DNA from: Scandinavium sp036409475
Lineage (GTDB): Bacteria > Pseudomonadota > Gammaproteobacteria > Enterobacterales > Enterobacteriaceae
NCBI RefSeq assembly: GCF_036409475.1
Contig: NZ_JAYRCK010000022.1
Span: 30,180-94,179, forward strand
Reading direction: 5' to 3'
DNA length: 64,000 nucleotides
Below, in pieces: positions 16,155 to 25,446 of the stretch (positions within the stretch are counted from its first letter, which is position 1; each line of letters opens with the position of its first letter). The position numbers and the translations under genes are program-made. The notes beneath the pieces were generated by a model, which was not told where the DNA came from, did not search any database, and was given only the letters and a program-made list of their open reading frames with translations.

Positions 16155-18133
16155 CGTCGCGAATCTCTCGCTTCCCTGCCGCACTGCTTTTACTGTTGTT
16201 TATCGCCGCTGCGTGGCTGAGTTGGCACAACTTCAACGTCGCTCTGCCGCGTGCGCAGTGGGGCGAGGCGCTTTGGCAGCCCAATATCGACAGTATCCAA
16301 CAGATGCTGTTCCACTACAGTTTGCTGCCACGTCTGGTGATTTCGCTGCTGGTTGGCGCGGGGCTTGGTCTGGTGGGTGTTTTGTTCCAGCAGGTGCTGC
16401 GTAACCCTCTGGCGGAACCGACCACACTAGGCGTCGCGACAGGTGCTCAACTTGGCATAACCATCACCACGCTGTGGGCGATCCCTGGCGCGATGACTAC
16501 GCAGTTTGCTGCGCTGGCTGGGGCTTGTGTGGTGGGGGCGCTGGTGTTTGGCGTCTCCTGGGGCAAACGTCTCTCGCCGGTGACGCTGATTTTAGCCGGG
16601 CTGGTGGTTAGCATGTACTGCGGCGCGGTGAACCAGTTGCTGGTTATCTTCCATCACGATCAGCTGCAAAGCATGTTCCTGTGGAGCACCGGGACGCTGA
16701 CGCAGACGGACTGGAGCGTGGTGCAACAGCTTTGGCCGCAACTGCTCGGCGGCGTGATGCTCACGCTGTTGTTATTGCGCCCTCTGACGCTGATGGGGCT
16801 GGACGACGGTGTTGCTCGTAACCTCGGCTTAGCGCTTTCTCTGGCTCGTCTGGCGGCACTCACGCTCGCCATTATCATCAGTGCGCTGCTGGTTAACGCC
16901 GTGGGCATTATTGGGTTTATTGGGTTGTTCGCACCGCTGCTGGCGAAAATGCTCGGCGCGCGTCGGCTGCTTTCACGCCTGATGCTGGCTCCGCTGATTG
17001 GGGCGCTGATCCTCTGGCTTTCAGATCAGCTTATTCTCTGGCTGACACAAGTGTGGATGGAAGTCTCTACCGGCTCCGTCACGGCCTTGATTGGCGCACC
17101 GCTGCTGTTGTGGCTGCTGCCTCGTCTGCGCAGCATCAGCGCCCCGGCAATGGATGCGGGTGACAAGGTGTATGTTGAGCGTCAGCGCGTAGTGGGATGG
17201 TCGCTGGCGGGCATTGTTGTCTTACTGCTGGGCATGGTGATTGCACTCTCTTTCGGACGCGATGCGCACGGCTGGCACTGGGCCTACGGTGAGTTACTGC
17301 ATTCCCTGATGGAGTGGCGAGCTCCGCGTATTCTGGCCGCCCTGATTGCAGGCATGATGCTGGCGGTGGCAGGCTGCATTATTCAGCGCCTGACCGGTAA
17401 CCCGATGGCTAGCCCGGAAGTGCTGGGGATTTCTTCCGGTGCGGCGTTTGGTGTGGTGCTGATGCTGTTCTTCGTGCCGGGCAACGCGTTTGGTTGGCTG
17501 CTGCCAGCAGGAAGTTTAGGCGCTGCGGCAACGTTGTTGATCATTCTGATTGCTGCCGGGCGAGGTGGATTCTCACCGCATCGCATGTTGCTGGCGGGGA
17601 TGGCACTGAGCACCGCCTTTACCATGCTGCTGATGATGCTGCAGGCAAGCGGCGACCCGCGCATGGCGCAAATCCTGACCTGGATTTCAGGCTCAACCTA
17701 CAATGCTTCCTGGGATCAGGTTGTGCGTACCGGGTTGGTGATGATCGTTCTGCTGGCACTGACGCCGTTCTGCCGTCGCTGGCTGACCATTTTGCCGCTG
17801 GGTGGAAACACGGCGCGGGCTGTCGGAATGGCTCTTACGCCAACACGCGTTGCTTTGCTGTTACTGGCGGCGGCGTTAACCGCGACGGCAACAATGACCA
17901 TTGGGCCGCTGAGCTTTATCGGTTTGATGGCACCGCATATTGCGCGAATGATGGGCTTCAGAAGAACCCTGCCACACATGATTTTGTCGGCTCTGGTCGG
18001 GGGAATACTGCTGGTGTTCGCGGACTGGTGTGGGCGGATGGTGCTGTTCCCGTATCAAATTCCTGCCGGGTTGCTCTCGACCTTTATTGGTGCGCCTTAC
18101 TTTATTTATCTGCTTCGCAAACAGAGTCGGTAA
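16151..18133 (+). CDS. fhuB: Ferric hydroxamate ABC transporter permease (fused two-domain)
   Basis: FhuB forms the inner-membrane channel for hydroxamate siderophores. At 660 residues it is the typical double-length FecCD-family permease in which two homologous halves, each with about ten membrane segments, are fused. The halves show parallel motifs: RNPLAEPTTLGVATGAQLG in the first and GNPMASPEVLGISSGAAFG in the second. The GIIGFIGLFAPLLAKM and GPLSFIGLMAPHIARM helices, which contact FhuC, are also parallel. It overlaps fhuD by four bases and ends the fhu operon. Confidence 0.97.
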   Translation: MTSRISRFPAALLLLLFIAAAWLSWHNFNVALPRAQWGEALWQPNIDSIQQMLFHYSLLPRLVISLLVGAGLGLVGVLFQQVLRNPLAEPTTLGVATGAQLGITITTLWAIPGAMTTQFAALAGACVVGALVFGVSWGKRLSPVTLILAGLVVSMYCGAVNQLLVIFHHDQLQSMFLWSTGTLTQTDWSVVQQLWPQLLGGVMLTLLLLRPLTLMGLDDGVARNLGLALSLARLAALTLAIIISALLVNAVGIIGFIGLFAPLLAKMLGARRLLSRLMLAPLIGALILWLSDQLILWLTQVWMEVSTGSVTALIGAPLLLWLLPRLRSISAPAMDAGDKVYVERQRVVGWSLAGIVVLLLGMVIALSFGRDAHGWHWAYGELLHSLMEWRAPRILAALIAGMMLAVAGCIIQRLTGNPMASPEVLGISSGAAFGVVLMLFFVPGNAFGWLLPAGSLGAAATLLIILIAAGRGGFSPHRMLLAGMALSTAFTMLLMMLQASGDPRMAQILTWISGSTYNASWDQVVRTGLVMIVLLALTPFCRRWLTILPLGGNTARAVGMALTPTRVALLLLAAALTATATMTIGPLSFIGLMAPHIARMMGFRRTLPHMILSALVGGILLVFADWCGRMVLFPYQIPAGLLSTFIGAPYFIYLLRKQSR

Positions 18134-18136
18134 ACA

Positions 18137-18206
18137 TGCCCGGCGGCACTTCGTTTGCCGGGCCTACAACACCGTAGGCCGGGCAAGCGTCAGCGCCGCC
18201 CGGCAC
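18137..18206. repeat. REP/BIME pair between fhuB and hemL
   Basis: Two opposed REP-type hairpins, GCCCGGCGGCAC to GCCGGGCCTACA and GTAGGCCGGGCAAGC to GCCGCCCGGC, fill the gap between the convergent 3' ends of fhuB and hemL. This is a common BIME position. Confidence 0.87.
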
Positions 18207-18210
18207 AAGC

Positions 18211-19491
18211 TTACAACTTAGCAAACACCTTACGCGCCGCATCGATAGTCTTATTGATATCGTCTTTGCTGTGCGCCACGGACATGAAGCCGGCTTCGAA
18301 GGCGGAAGGGGCCAGATAAACCCCTTCTTCCAGCATCAGATGGAAGAAGCGTTTGAAGCGTTCCACGTCGCACTTCACCACATCCTGATAGCAGGTCACG
18401 GTTTTGGCCTCGGTGAAGAAAATACCGAACATGCCGCCGACGTTATTCACCACCAGTGGAATGCCGGTTTCGCGTGCTGCGTTCAGCAGGCCGTCTGCCA
18501 GTTGATTGGTCAGGTTGGTCAGGGTTTCGTGAATGCCGGGCTGTGCCACTTCTGTCAGACAGGCAAAACCTGCCGCCATGGCAATCGGGTTGCCGGACAG
18601 CGTACCAGCCTGATAAACCGGGCCCGTTGGTGCCAGCGCATCCATCACTTCGCGACGGCCGCCAAAGGCACCGACTGGCATACCGCCGCCGATGATTTTG
18701 CCAAGGCAGGTCAGGTCTGGCACCACGTTGTAGTGATCCTGAGCACCCGCCAGCGCGACGCGGAAACCGGTCATCACTTCATCAATGATGAACAGCGCGC
18801 CGAATTCGTCGCACAGTGCACGCAGGCCTGGCAGGAAGTCTGGCTCTGGCAGAATGCAGTTCATGTTGCCCGCGACCGGTTCAACGATGATGCAGGCAAT
18901 CTCTTGCGGATATTGCTCGAACGCTTCGCGAACAGAGGCCAGATCGTTATAGGTGCAGGTCAGGGTATGTTTGGCGAAATCTGCCGGAACGCCCGGAGAG
19001 TTTGGCTGACCGAGGGTCAGGGCACCAGAACCGGCTTTCACCAGCAGGCAGTCGGCGTGCCCGTGGTAGCACCCTTCGAATTTGATGATTTTGTCGCGTC
19101 CGGTGAAGCCGCGAGCCAGACGAATGGCGCTCATGGTGGCTTCGGTGCCGGAGTTCACCATGCGCACCATATCCATGGTGGGCACCAGTTCAGTCACCAG
19201 TTCCGCCATTTTGACTTCCATTTCAGTCGGCGCACCGAAACTTAAGCCGCGGGATGCCGCTTCAATCACCGCATTACGAATGGACGGATGGTTGTGCCCC
19301 AACACCATCGGGCCCCAGGAACCGACATAGTCGATGTAAGCTTTGCCGTCGACATCGTACAGGTACGCGCCGTCTGCACGTTCAACAAACAGCGGAGTGC
19401 CGCCAACGCCGGTAAAAGCACGGACTGGCGAATTGACGCCGCCGGGGATCAGTTCGCGCGCAGCGCTGTAGAGATTCTCAGATTTACTCAT
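18211..19491 (-). CDS. hemL: Glutamate-1-semialdehyde 2,1-aminomutase
   Basis: HemL converts glutamate-1-semialdehyde to 5-aminolevulinate, the C5-pathway entry to haem. It is a fold-type I PLP enzyme of 426 residues, the E. coli length. The PLP-binding lysine is Lys265 in CLGKIIGGGMPVGAFGG, and the cofactor aspartate lies in IIDEVMTGFR. Also visible are NSGTEATMSAIRLARG (113-128) and the C-terminal SAHEAGF-like segment, here SAFEAGF. The gene is convergent with fhuB and divergent from clcA across a 179-bp gap. Confidence 0.98.
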   Translation of the reverse strand: MSKSENLYSAARELIPGGVNSPVRAFTGVGGTPLFVERADGAYLYDVDGKAYIDYVGSWGPMVLGHNHPSIRNAVIEAASRGLSFGAPTEMEVKMAELVTELVPTMDMVRMVNSGTEATMSAIRLARGFTGRDKIIKFEGCYHGHADCLLVKAGSGALTLGQPNSPGVPADFAKHTLTCTYNDLASVREAFEQYPQEIACIIVEPVAGNMNCILPEPDFLPGLRALCDEFGALFIIDEVMTGFRVALAGAQDHYNVVPDLTCLGKIIGGGMPVGAFGGRREVMDALAPTGPVYQAGTLSGNPIAMAAGFACLTEVAQPGIHETLTNLTNQLADGLLNAARETGIPLVVNNVGGMFGIFFTEAKTVTCYQDVVKCDVERFKRFFHLMLEEGVYLAPSAFEAGFMSVAHSKDDINKTIDAARKVFAKL

Positions 19492-19670
19492 TGCCAGGTT
19501 CCTGGTTCGTAGAAAGCTTGTTAGCCGACTATTCTAAGGTATTCCCTGAACGTTATGAAAGTTTTGCCCAATTGAAACAATCCAATATTGAGGGAATTTT
19601 TAGGCGACGTGCTGCCCGTGGGTGGTTACAATGCGCTCTGCCATTTGTATTACCAATAATTGATTAAGGC

Positions 19671-21089
19671 ATGAAAGCAGAATCTCCCTCTTTTGAATCA
19701 CAGCAAATCGTTCGTCTGCGTCGCGGAGATGCAGTCCGTCGTCTGGTCCACAGAGACAAAACCCCGTTAGCCATTCTCCTGATGGCCGCCGTGGTCGGCA
19801 CCCTTGCAGGCCTGATCGGCGTGGCTTTTGAGAAGGCCGTGAACTGGGTGCAGAACGTACGTATCGGCTCGTTGGTGCAGGTCGCCGATCACTGGTTCCT
19901 GGTCTGGCCGCTGGCGTTTATCTTCTCCGGCCTGCTGGCGATGGCGGGCTATTATCTGGTGCGCCGCTTTGCGCCAGAAGCGGGCGGCTCTGGCATTCCT
20001 GAAATTGAAGGGGCGCTGGAAGAATTGCGTCCTGTGCGCTGGTGGCGCGTTATCCCGGTGAAATTTATCGGCGGCATGGGAACGCTGGGTGCAGGCATGG
20101 TGCTCGGGCGTGAAGGGCCAACGGTTCAGCTCGGCGGCAATGTCGGGCGCATGGTGCTGGACATTTTCCGTCTGCGTACGGCTGAAGCCCGTCATACTCT
20201 GCTAGCGACCGGTGCCGCGGCGGGTCTGGCTGCCGCTTTTAACGCACCACTGGCAGGCATCCTCTTTATCCTCGAAGAGATGCGTCCACAGTTCCGCTAC
20301 AACCTGATTTCCATCAAAGCCGTGTTCATCGGCGTCATCATGTCGAGCGTGGTGTTTCGCGTCTTTAATGGCGAAACCGCAGTTATCGAAGTGGGCAAAC
20401 TTGCCGATGCGCCGGTCAACACGCTTTGGCTGTATCTGATTTTGGGCATGGTGTTTGGCTGCGTCGGGCCGCTGTTTAATGGTCTGGTGATCCGTACCCA
20501 GGATCTGTTCCAGCGCATTCATGGCGGCGATATCAAAAAGTGGGTGCTGATTGGCGGCCTGCTCGGCGGTATCTGCGGCGTGCTTGGCCTGATTGAACCC
20601 GAAGCGGCAGGCGGTGGTTTTAACCTTATCCCGATTGCAGCCGCTGGAAATTATACCGTCGGCCTGTTGATGTTTATCTTCATCGCCCGAGTCATTACCA
20701 CACTGCTGTGTTTCTCTTCCGGTGCGCCGGGTGGCATTTTCGCCCCCATGCTGGCGCTGGGAACACTGTTAGGCACAGCCTATGGCATGGCGGCTTCGGC
20801 CTGGTTCCCGGCTTATCATCTGGAAGCAGGGACGTTTGCGATTGCGGGAATGGGCGCGCTTTTTGCCGCCTCAGTGCGTGCGCCGTTGACCGGCATCGTG
20901 CTGGTGCTGGAAATGACCGACAACTATCAGCTCATTTTGCCAATGATTATCACCTGCCTTGGCGCAACACTGTTGGCTCAGTTCCTGGGTGGCAAACCGC
21001 TTTACTCCACGATCCTTTCCCGCACGCTGGCGAAGCAGGAAGCGGAGAAAGCCGAAAAAGAGAAGCCGCCGATCGGGGAGAATACTTGA
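19671..21089 (+). CDS. clcA: H+/Cl- exchange transporter ClcA
   Basis: ClcA exchanges two chloride ions for one proton at the inner membrane and supports extreme acid resistance. Key residues match E. coli: Ser107 in GGSGIPEIEG, the gating Glu148 in GREGPTVQLG, and the internal proton-path Glu203 in FILEEMRP. The conserved AAAFNAPLAG and SSGAPGGIFAPMLALG follow. The 472 residues end in a charged Glu/Lys-rich cytoplasmic tail. It stands alone between hemL and erpA. Confidence 0.97.
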   Translation: MKAESPSFESQQIVRLRRGDAVRRLVHRDKTPLAILLMAAVVGTLAGLIGVAFEKAVNWVQNVRIGSLVQVADHWFLVWPLAFIFSGLLAMAGYYLVRRFAPEAGGSGIPEIEGALEELRPVRWWRVIPVKFIGGMGTLGAGMVLGREGPTVQLGGNVGRMVLDIFRLRTAEARHTLLATGAAAGLAAAFNAPLAGILFILEEMRPQFRYNLISIKAVFIGVIMSSVVFRVFNGETAVIEVGKLADAPVNTLWLYLILGMVFGCVGPLFNGLVIRTQDLFQRIHGGDIKKWVLIGGLLGGICGVLGLIEPEAAGGGFNLIPIAAAGNYTVGLLMFIFIARVITTLLCFSSGAPGGIFAPMLALGTLLGTAYGMAASAWFPAYHLEAGTFAIAGMGALFAASVRAPLTGIVLVLEMTDNYQLILPMIITCLGATLLAQFLGGKPLYSTILSRTLAKQEAEKAEKEKPPIGENT

Positions 21090-21169
21090 ACGATTTAGTC
21101 GGGTATTGGATAATGGCTTAAAAGATCTGGTGAGACTTTGACCAGATAGAGAATCAACTGGAGCATATA

Positions 21170-21514
21170 ATGAGTGATGACGTAGCGCTGCCCCTGCAGT
21201 TTACTGACGCGGCCGCCAGCAAAGTAAAAAACCTGATCGCGGATGAAGACAATCCGAACCTGAAGTTGCGCGTCTATATCACCGGCGGTGGCTGCAGCGG
21301 ATTCCAGTATGGTTTCACCTTTGACGATCAGATCAACGAAGGTGACATGACCATTGAGAAACAGGGCGTTGGCCTGGTGGTCGACCCGATGAGCCTGCAG
21401 TATCTGGTGGGGGGGTCAGTGGATTACACCGAAGGGCTGGAAGGTTCACGCTTTATCGTGACCAACCCGAATGCGAAAAGCACCTGCGGGTGTGGGTCAT
21501 CGTTTAGCGTTTAA
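21170..21514 (+). CDS. erpA: A-type iron-sulfur cluster carrier ErpA
   Basis: ErpA delivers Fe-S clusters to apoproteins, including IspG and IspH in isoprenoid synthesis, and is essential for aerobic growth in E. coli. The 114-residue product has the three conserved cysteines, Cys42 in GGCSGFQYG and Cys106/Cys108 in STCGCGSSFSV. The start ATG at 21170 follows GGAG. The gene is monocistronic and is followed by a REP unit and a hairpin shared with convergent yadS. Confidence 0.97.
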   Translation: MSDDVALPLQFTDAAASKVKNLIADEDNPNLKLRVYITGGGCSGFQYGFTFDDQINEGDMTIEKQGVGLVVDPMSLQYLVGGSVDYTEGLEGSRFIVTNPNAKSTCGCGSSFSV

Positions 21515-21524
21515 TTTGGCATGA

Positions 21525-21558
21525 ATGCCCGGTGGCGGCTTCGCCTTACCGGACCTAC
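21525..21558. repeat. Single REP-type unit after erpA
   Basis: ATGCCCGGTGGCGGCTTCG to TTACCGGACCTACA forms one imperfect REP hairpin with the usual CCTAC foot. It lies a few bases after the erpA stop. Confidence 0.75.
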
Positions 21559-21559
21559 A

Positions 21560-21587
21560 AACGGCAACCTCGGTTGCCGTTTTGCTT
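21560..21587. terminator. Bidirectional terminator between erpA and yadS
   Basis: The stem AACGGCAACC/GGTTGCCGTT, with almost no loop, is followed by TTGCTTTTT. On the opposite strand the 3' side is less U-rich. It serves erpA and perhaps convergent yadS, whose stop is at 21589. Confidence 0.7.
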
Positions 21588-21588
21588 T

Positions 21589-22212
21589 TTACCTTCCGCT
21601 TTCATCCAGCGCAAACGTAGGCAGCTTAAGGTGCCAGCGTATTGCCGCCAGCCTTATCACCAGCGTCACTAACATGCCGAACATCGCGGAGTTTTCCAGC
21701 GAGACGTTGAAGGTATAGTGGGCGGTGGCGTGAACGATGCCGCCGATGATGCACGCAGTGGCGTAAATTTCGGTACGCAGGATCATGGGAATTTCACGTG
21801 CCAGCACATCTCGAATAATCCCGCCACCAACACCGGTAATCACGCCCATGCAGATAGCCACCATCGGGCCTGTCCCGGCAATAAACGCTTTATTGACCCC
21901 GATACCCACAAACACAGCCAGGCCAACCGCGTCCAGCACTGGTAAGATCCATTTCGGCAAACGCCGCGGCTGACGCACCAGCAGGATCGTCAGCATGCTG
22001 GTGATCATCGCCACCACCAAATCGGTGGGATCTTTTACCCAGAATACCGGCCCGTGGGCGAGCGCCATATCACGAATGGTTCCGCCCCCGACAGCGGTGA
22101 CTACACCCAGGACGAGGACGCCAAAAGGGTCCATCCGAAGTTTTCCGGCCAGCAAGACGCCGGAGATAGCAAAGACGGCTGTACCCACAATATCCAGCCA
22201 ATAGACAAGCAT
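21589..22212 (-). CDS. yadS: TRIC-like inner-membrane protein YadS (UPF0126)
   Basis: This is a 207-residue hydrophobic protein of the bacterial TRIC/UPF0126 family. Family members form trimeric cation-channel-like proteins, but the role of YadS is not established. Two repeated modules are visible, GVLVLGVVTAVGGGTIRDM and MGVITGVGGGIIRDVLARE, each with the glycine triplet and Arg-Asp pair typical of the family. Roughly seven membrane segments are predicted by eye. It is 14 bp downstream of btuF and probably in the mtnN-btuF-yadS operon. Confidence 0.93.
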   Translation of the reverse strand: MLVYWLDIVGTAVFAISGVLLAGKLRMDPFGVLVLGVVTAVGGGTIRDMALAHGPVFWVKDPTDLVVAMITSMLTILLVRQPRRLPKWILPVLDAVGLAVFVGIGVNKAFIAGTGPMVAICMGVITGVGGGIIRDVLAREIPMILRTEIYATACIIGGIVHATAHYTFNVSLENSAMFGMLVTLVIRLAAIRWHLKLPTFALDESGR

Positions 22213-22226
22213 TGATGTGTTTCCCG

Positions 22227-23027
22227 TTAATTGACCTGCGCAAGCGTTGTGCAGAGTTGTTTGGCGGCGAGGATAATACGCGGGGAGGCGCGTTCAAACC
22301 AGTCGCTGTTGAGCGGAATCACCGGAATGTTGAGCTGATCACCCCAGTACTGTCTTATTGAGGACACTTCTTTATCGGTGCCTGCGGTGATAATCGCTTG
22401 TGGCTGGCGGGCAATGACCTGTTCCCGGCTCACCTGAGGCCAGGGTACACGGCTGTTGGCAAAGATGTTTTCCCCGCCGCAGGCCTCAATCACTTCGTTC
22501 TGTATTGAGTCTTTATTACTGGTGAACAGCGGGTTAGTGCCGAATTGCAGGAAGACCGTTTTTTTTGTCGTTTGCGCATAGCGTTGTTTAAGCGCGGCGA
22601 ACTCTTTACGCAGGGTTGCCCCCGCCTGTTTTGCCTGTTCGGGAACAGGGCTCCAGGCCGCTAACTTTTCCAGCGCATCGGCAAGGTGCTTAATGCTGCT
22701 GGTATCCACCCACATCACGTTGATGCCAAGTGAACTGAGTTGATTGACTTGTCGTTCTGCATTTCCGCCGCGCCAGGCCAGCACAACATCAGGCTTCAGC
22801 GCCACAATGCGTTCCAGATTCATGCCCTGCCAGCTGGCAACCTGCTCAATATCTTTGGCTTGCGGTGGGTAATCGGAAAAGCTGCTGACCCCGACAGGCG
22901 TAATGCCCGCGGCAAACGCCAGTTCCGTATTGGCGGGGGAAAGCGTGATGACTCGCGGCGCGGCTATCAGCCACGCCGGGAACGTCAGTAGCAGGGCAAG
23001 AATGCCCTGCAACAGGGGGTTACGCAT
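22227..23027 (-). CDS. btuF: Vitamin B12 periplasmic binding protein
   Basis: BtuF binds cobalamin in the periplasm and hands it to the BtuCD transporter. The 266-residue product has a signal peptide (MRNPLLQGILALLLTFPAWLIA, cut near AAP) and a class III binding fold, with RVITLSPANTELAFAAG, VGVSSFSDYPPQAKDIEQV and WQGMNLERIVALKPDVVLAWRGGN. The start overlaps the end of mtnN by eight bases, as in E. coli, implying translational coupling. Confidence 0.96.
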   Translation of the reverse strand: MRNPLLQGILALLLTFPAWLIAAPRVITLSPANTELAFAAGITPVGVSSFSDYPPQAKDIEQVASWQGMNLERIVALKPDVVLAWRGGNAERQVNQLSSLGINVMWVDTSSIKHLADALEKLAAWSPVPEQAKQAGATLRKEFAALKQRYAQTTKKTVFLQFGTNPLFTSNKDSIQNEVIEACGGENIFANSRVPWPQVSREQVIARQPQAIITAGTDKEVSSIRQYWGDQLNIPVIPLNSDWFERASPRIILAAKQLCTTLAQVN

Positions 23028-23718
23028 GGTTCAGTTTCTGCACCAGCGTTTCAACCATCAGGCTGGACTGTTTCGCCGCCACCGCCAGGAACTCATCAAA
23101 GCTCAGGTGAGACTGCTGATCAGCCACATCAGAGATAGCGCGAACGACCACGAAAGGCACCTTGAAGTTATGGCAAACGTGCGCAATGGCGGTGGCTTCC
23201 ATCTCAACGGCAACGGCCTGAGGGAAGTTGTGGCGGATTTTTGCCAGGCCGACGGAGCCATTGATGAACGCGTCACCGCTGACAATCAGGCCGCGTACGG
23301 CATTCAGATTCAGCTCTTTAATGCAGCTTTCTGCTGCTTCTACCAGTTTTGCATCGGCGGCGAAACCGGCCGGGCAACCCGGAAGCTGGCCATACTCGTA
23401 GCCAAACGCGGTGACGTCCGCATCGTGATAGCGTGCTTCATCAGAAACCACGATATCGCCCACTTTCAGCGTGGGCGCCAGGCCACCTGCGGAACCTGTG
23501 TTGATGATGACATCCGGTTTGCAGCGTTCGAGAAGCAGTGCGGCACCCATCGCCGCGGCGACTTTACCGATCCCTGATTTCAGCAGCGCAACGTCAGCGC
23601 CGTTCAACTGGCCGGTGTAGATTTCGCTCCCGCCAACGGTAAGGGTCTGACGATTCTGGATTTTGTCACGCAGCAGCGTCACTTCTTCTTCCATTGCACC
23701 AATAATGCCGATTTTCAT
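23020..23718 (-). CDS. mtnN: 5'-methylthioadenosine/S-adenosylhomocysteine nucleosidase
   Basis: MtnN (Pfs) cleaves the glycosidic bond of methylthioadenosine, S-adenosylhomocysteine and 5'-deoxyadenosine, recycling SAM by-products and feeding AI-2 synthesis. The 232 residues match E. coli in length. Catalytic Glu12 lies in GAMEEE, the substrate segment is VEMEATAIAHVC, and the catalytic Asp lies in AISDVADQQSH. It diverges from dgt over a 74-bp gap. Confidence 0.97.
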   Translation of the reverse strand: MKIGIIGAMEEEVTLLRDKIQNRQTLTVGGSEIYTGQLNGADVALLKSGIGKVAAAMGAALLLERCKPDVIINTGSAGGLAPTLKVGDIVVSDEARYHDADVTAFGYEYGQLPGCPAGFAADAKLVEAAESCIKELNLNAVRGLIVSGDAFINGSVGLAKIRHNFPQAVAVEMEATAIAHVCHNFKVPFVVVRAISDVADQQSHLSFDEFLAVAAKQSSLMVETLVQKLNHA

Positions 23719-23792
23719 AGATTTACTCGCGATGTGATGGGTTTAAAGGCATAGTTTATCACGGAGCACGCATTTCCGGACCGGGAGAGGCT

Positions 23793-25307
23793 ATGGCAAC
23801 TATTGATTTTCGCACCAAAATAAACTGGCGTCGTCGTTACCGTTCGCCGCAGAACGCGACGACCGAACATGAAATTCTGCGTATTTTCGAAAGCGATCGT
23901 GGGCGAATCGTCAATTCTCCGGCCATTCGTCGGTTACAGCAGAAAACTCAGGTCTTTCCGCTGGAACGCAATGCGGCGGTGCGCACGCGTCTGACCCATT
24001 CTATGGAAGTTCAACAGGTCGGGCGCTACATCGCCAAAGAGGTGCTGAGCCGCCTTAAGCAACAAAAGCTGCTTGATGCTTACGGGCTTGAAGACCTGAC
24101 CGGGCCGTTTGAAAGCATCGTTGAGATGGCGTGCCTGATGCACGATATCGGCAATCCGCCGTTTGGCCATTTCGGTGAGGCAGCAATCAATGACTGGTTC
24201 CGTAAGATGTTGTGGCCTGCGGATGCCGCCAGCCAACCGCTAAGCGAAGACCGTTGTCTGGTTGGCGCGCTGAAGCTGCGTGATGGCGAAGATACGCTCA
24301 ATGAATTGCGTCGCCGTGTGCGTCAGGATCTCTGCCAGTTTGAAGGGAATGCGCAGGGTATTCGCCTGGTCCACACGCTGATGCGCATGAACCTGACCTG
24401 GGCGCAGGTGGGCTGTATTTTGAAATACACCCGTCCGGCCTGGTGGCGCGGTTCGCCACCGGAAAGCCACAGCTATTTAATGAAGAAGCCTGGCTATTAT
24501 TTCGCCGAAGAAGCCTATATTGCGAAGTTACGTAAAGAACTGGATCTGGCACCTTATAGCCGTTATCCATTGACGTGGATTATGGAAGCGGCCGATGACA
24601 TCTCTTATTGCGTGGCTGACCTCGAAGATGCGGTCGAAAAACGGATCTTCAGCGTGGAGCAACTTTATCAGCACCTTTACGACGCATGGGGCACGCACCA
24701 AAAGGGTTCGCTGTTTTCTCAGGTGGTCGAAAATGCCTGGGATAAATCTCGATCCAATTCAATGAGCCGCAGCACGGAAGACCAGTTCTTTATGTATTTA
24801 CGCGTGAATACCTTGAATAAACTGGTGCCTTACGCGGCGCAGCGCTTTATTGATAATCTCCCACAGATATATACGGGAGATTTTAACCATGCTCTGCTGG
24901 AAGATGACAGTGATTACAGTCAGCTGCTTGAGTTATATAAGAGCGTGGCGATGAAAGAGGTATTCAGTCATCCGGACGTGGAGCAGCTTGAATTACAAGG
25001 TTATCGAGTTATCAGTGGTTTACTGGAGATTTACCAGCCGCTGCTTAAATTATCATTAAGTGATTTTAACGAGCTGGTGGATAAAGAACGTTTGCGCCAT
25101 TTGCCGATTGAAAGTCGTCTGTTCCATAAGCTATCAACGCGTCACCGACTGGCCTATGTTGAAGCCATCAATAAAATTCCGCGCGACGCCGCAGAGTATC
25201 CGTTGATGGAGTACTATTATCGGTGCCGCCTGATTCAGGACTATATCAGTGGGATGACCGATCTCTATGCCTGGGATGAATACCGTCGGCTGATGGCGGT
25301 GGAATAA
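23793..25307 (+). CDS. dgt: Deoxyguanosine triphosphate triphosphohydrolase
   Basis: Dgt hydrolyses dGTP to deoxyguanosine and triphosphate, affecting dNTP balance and phage sensitivity. It is an HD-domain hexameric enzyme of 504 residues (E. coli 505). The metal ligands are in RLTHSMEVQQVG (His69) and CLMHDIGNPPFGHFGE (His117, Asp118), with a further Asp in EAADDISYCVADLEDAVE. The start follows GGGAGAGG. It lies directly upstream of the degP promoter region. Confidence 0.97.
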   Translation: MATIDFRTKINWRRRYRSPQNATTEHEILRIFESDRGRIVNSPAIRRLQQKTQVFPLERNAAVRTRLTHSMEVQQVGRYIAKEVLSRLKQQKLLDAYGLEDLTGPFESIVEMACLMHDIGNPPFGHFGEAAINDWFRKMLWPADAASQPLSEDRCLVGALKLRDGEDTLNELRRRVRQDLCQFEGNAQGIRLVHTLMRMNLTWAQVGCILKYTRPAWWRGSPPESHSYLMKKPGYYFAEEAYIAKLRKELDLAPYSRYPLTWIMEAADDISYCVADLEDAVEKRIFSVEQLYQHLYDAWGTHQKGSLFSQVVENAWDKSRSNSMSRSTEDQFFMYLRVNTLNKLVPYAAQRFIDNLPQIYTGDFNHALLEDDSDYSQLLELYKSVAMKEVFSHPDVEQLELQGYRVISGLLEIYQPLLKLSLSDFNELVDKERLRHLPIESRLFHKLSTRHRLAYVEAINKIPRDAAEYPLMEYYYRCRLIQDYISGMTDLYAWDEYRRLMAVE

Positions 25308-25310
25308 GGC

Positions 25311-25324
25311 GAAAGTTTTGTAAA
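25311..25324 (+). promoter_or_regulatory. Candidate CpxR box upstream of degP
   Basis: GAAA, five bases, then GTAAA resembles the CpxR direct repeat GTAAA-N5-GTAAA with one mismatch. It lies about 45 bp upstream of the sigma-E -35 element. CpxR activation of degP is known in E. coli. Confidence 0.55.
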
Positions 25325-25365
25325 GACGGACAATAATTTTTTACTTTTCCCCGAAACTTGAATCC

Positions 25366-25393
25366 GGAACTTCGCGCTATAAATCGACTCTGA
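25366..25393 (+). promoter_or_regulatory. Sigma-E promoter of degP
   Basis: GGAACTT (25366-25372) and TCTGA (25389-25393), 16 bp apart, match the sigma-E -35 and -10 consensus closely and occupy the position of the known E. coli degP promoter. This ties degP to outer-membrane stress. Confidence 0.88.
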
Positions 25394-25446
25394 CAGTCAC
25401 GTACACAGCAATTTTTGCACTATCTGACATATTGAGATGACGAGAC

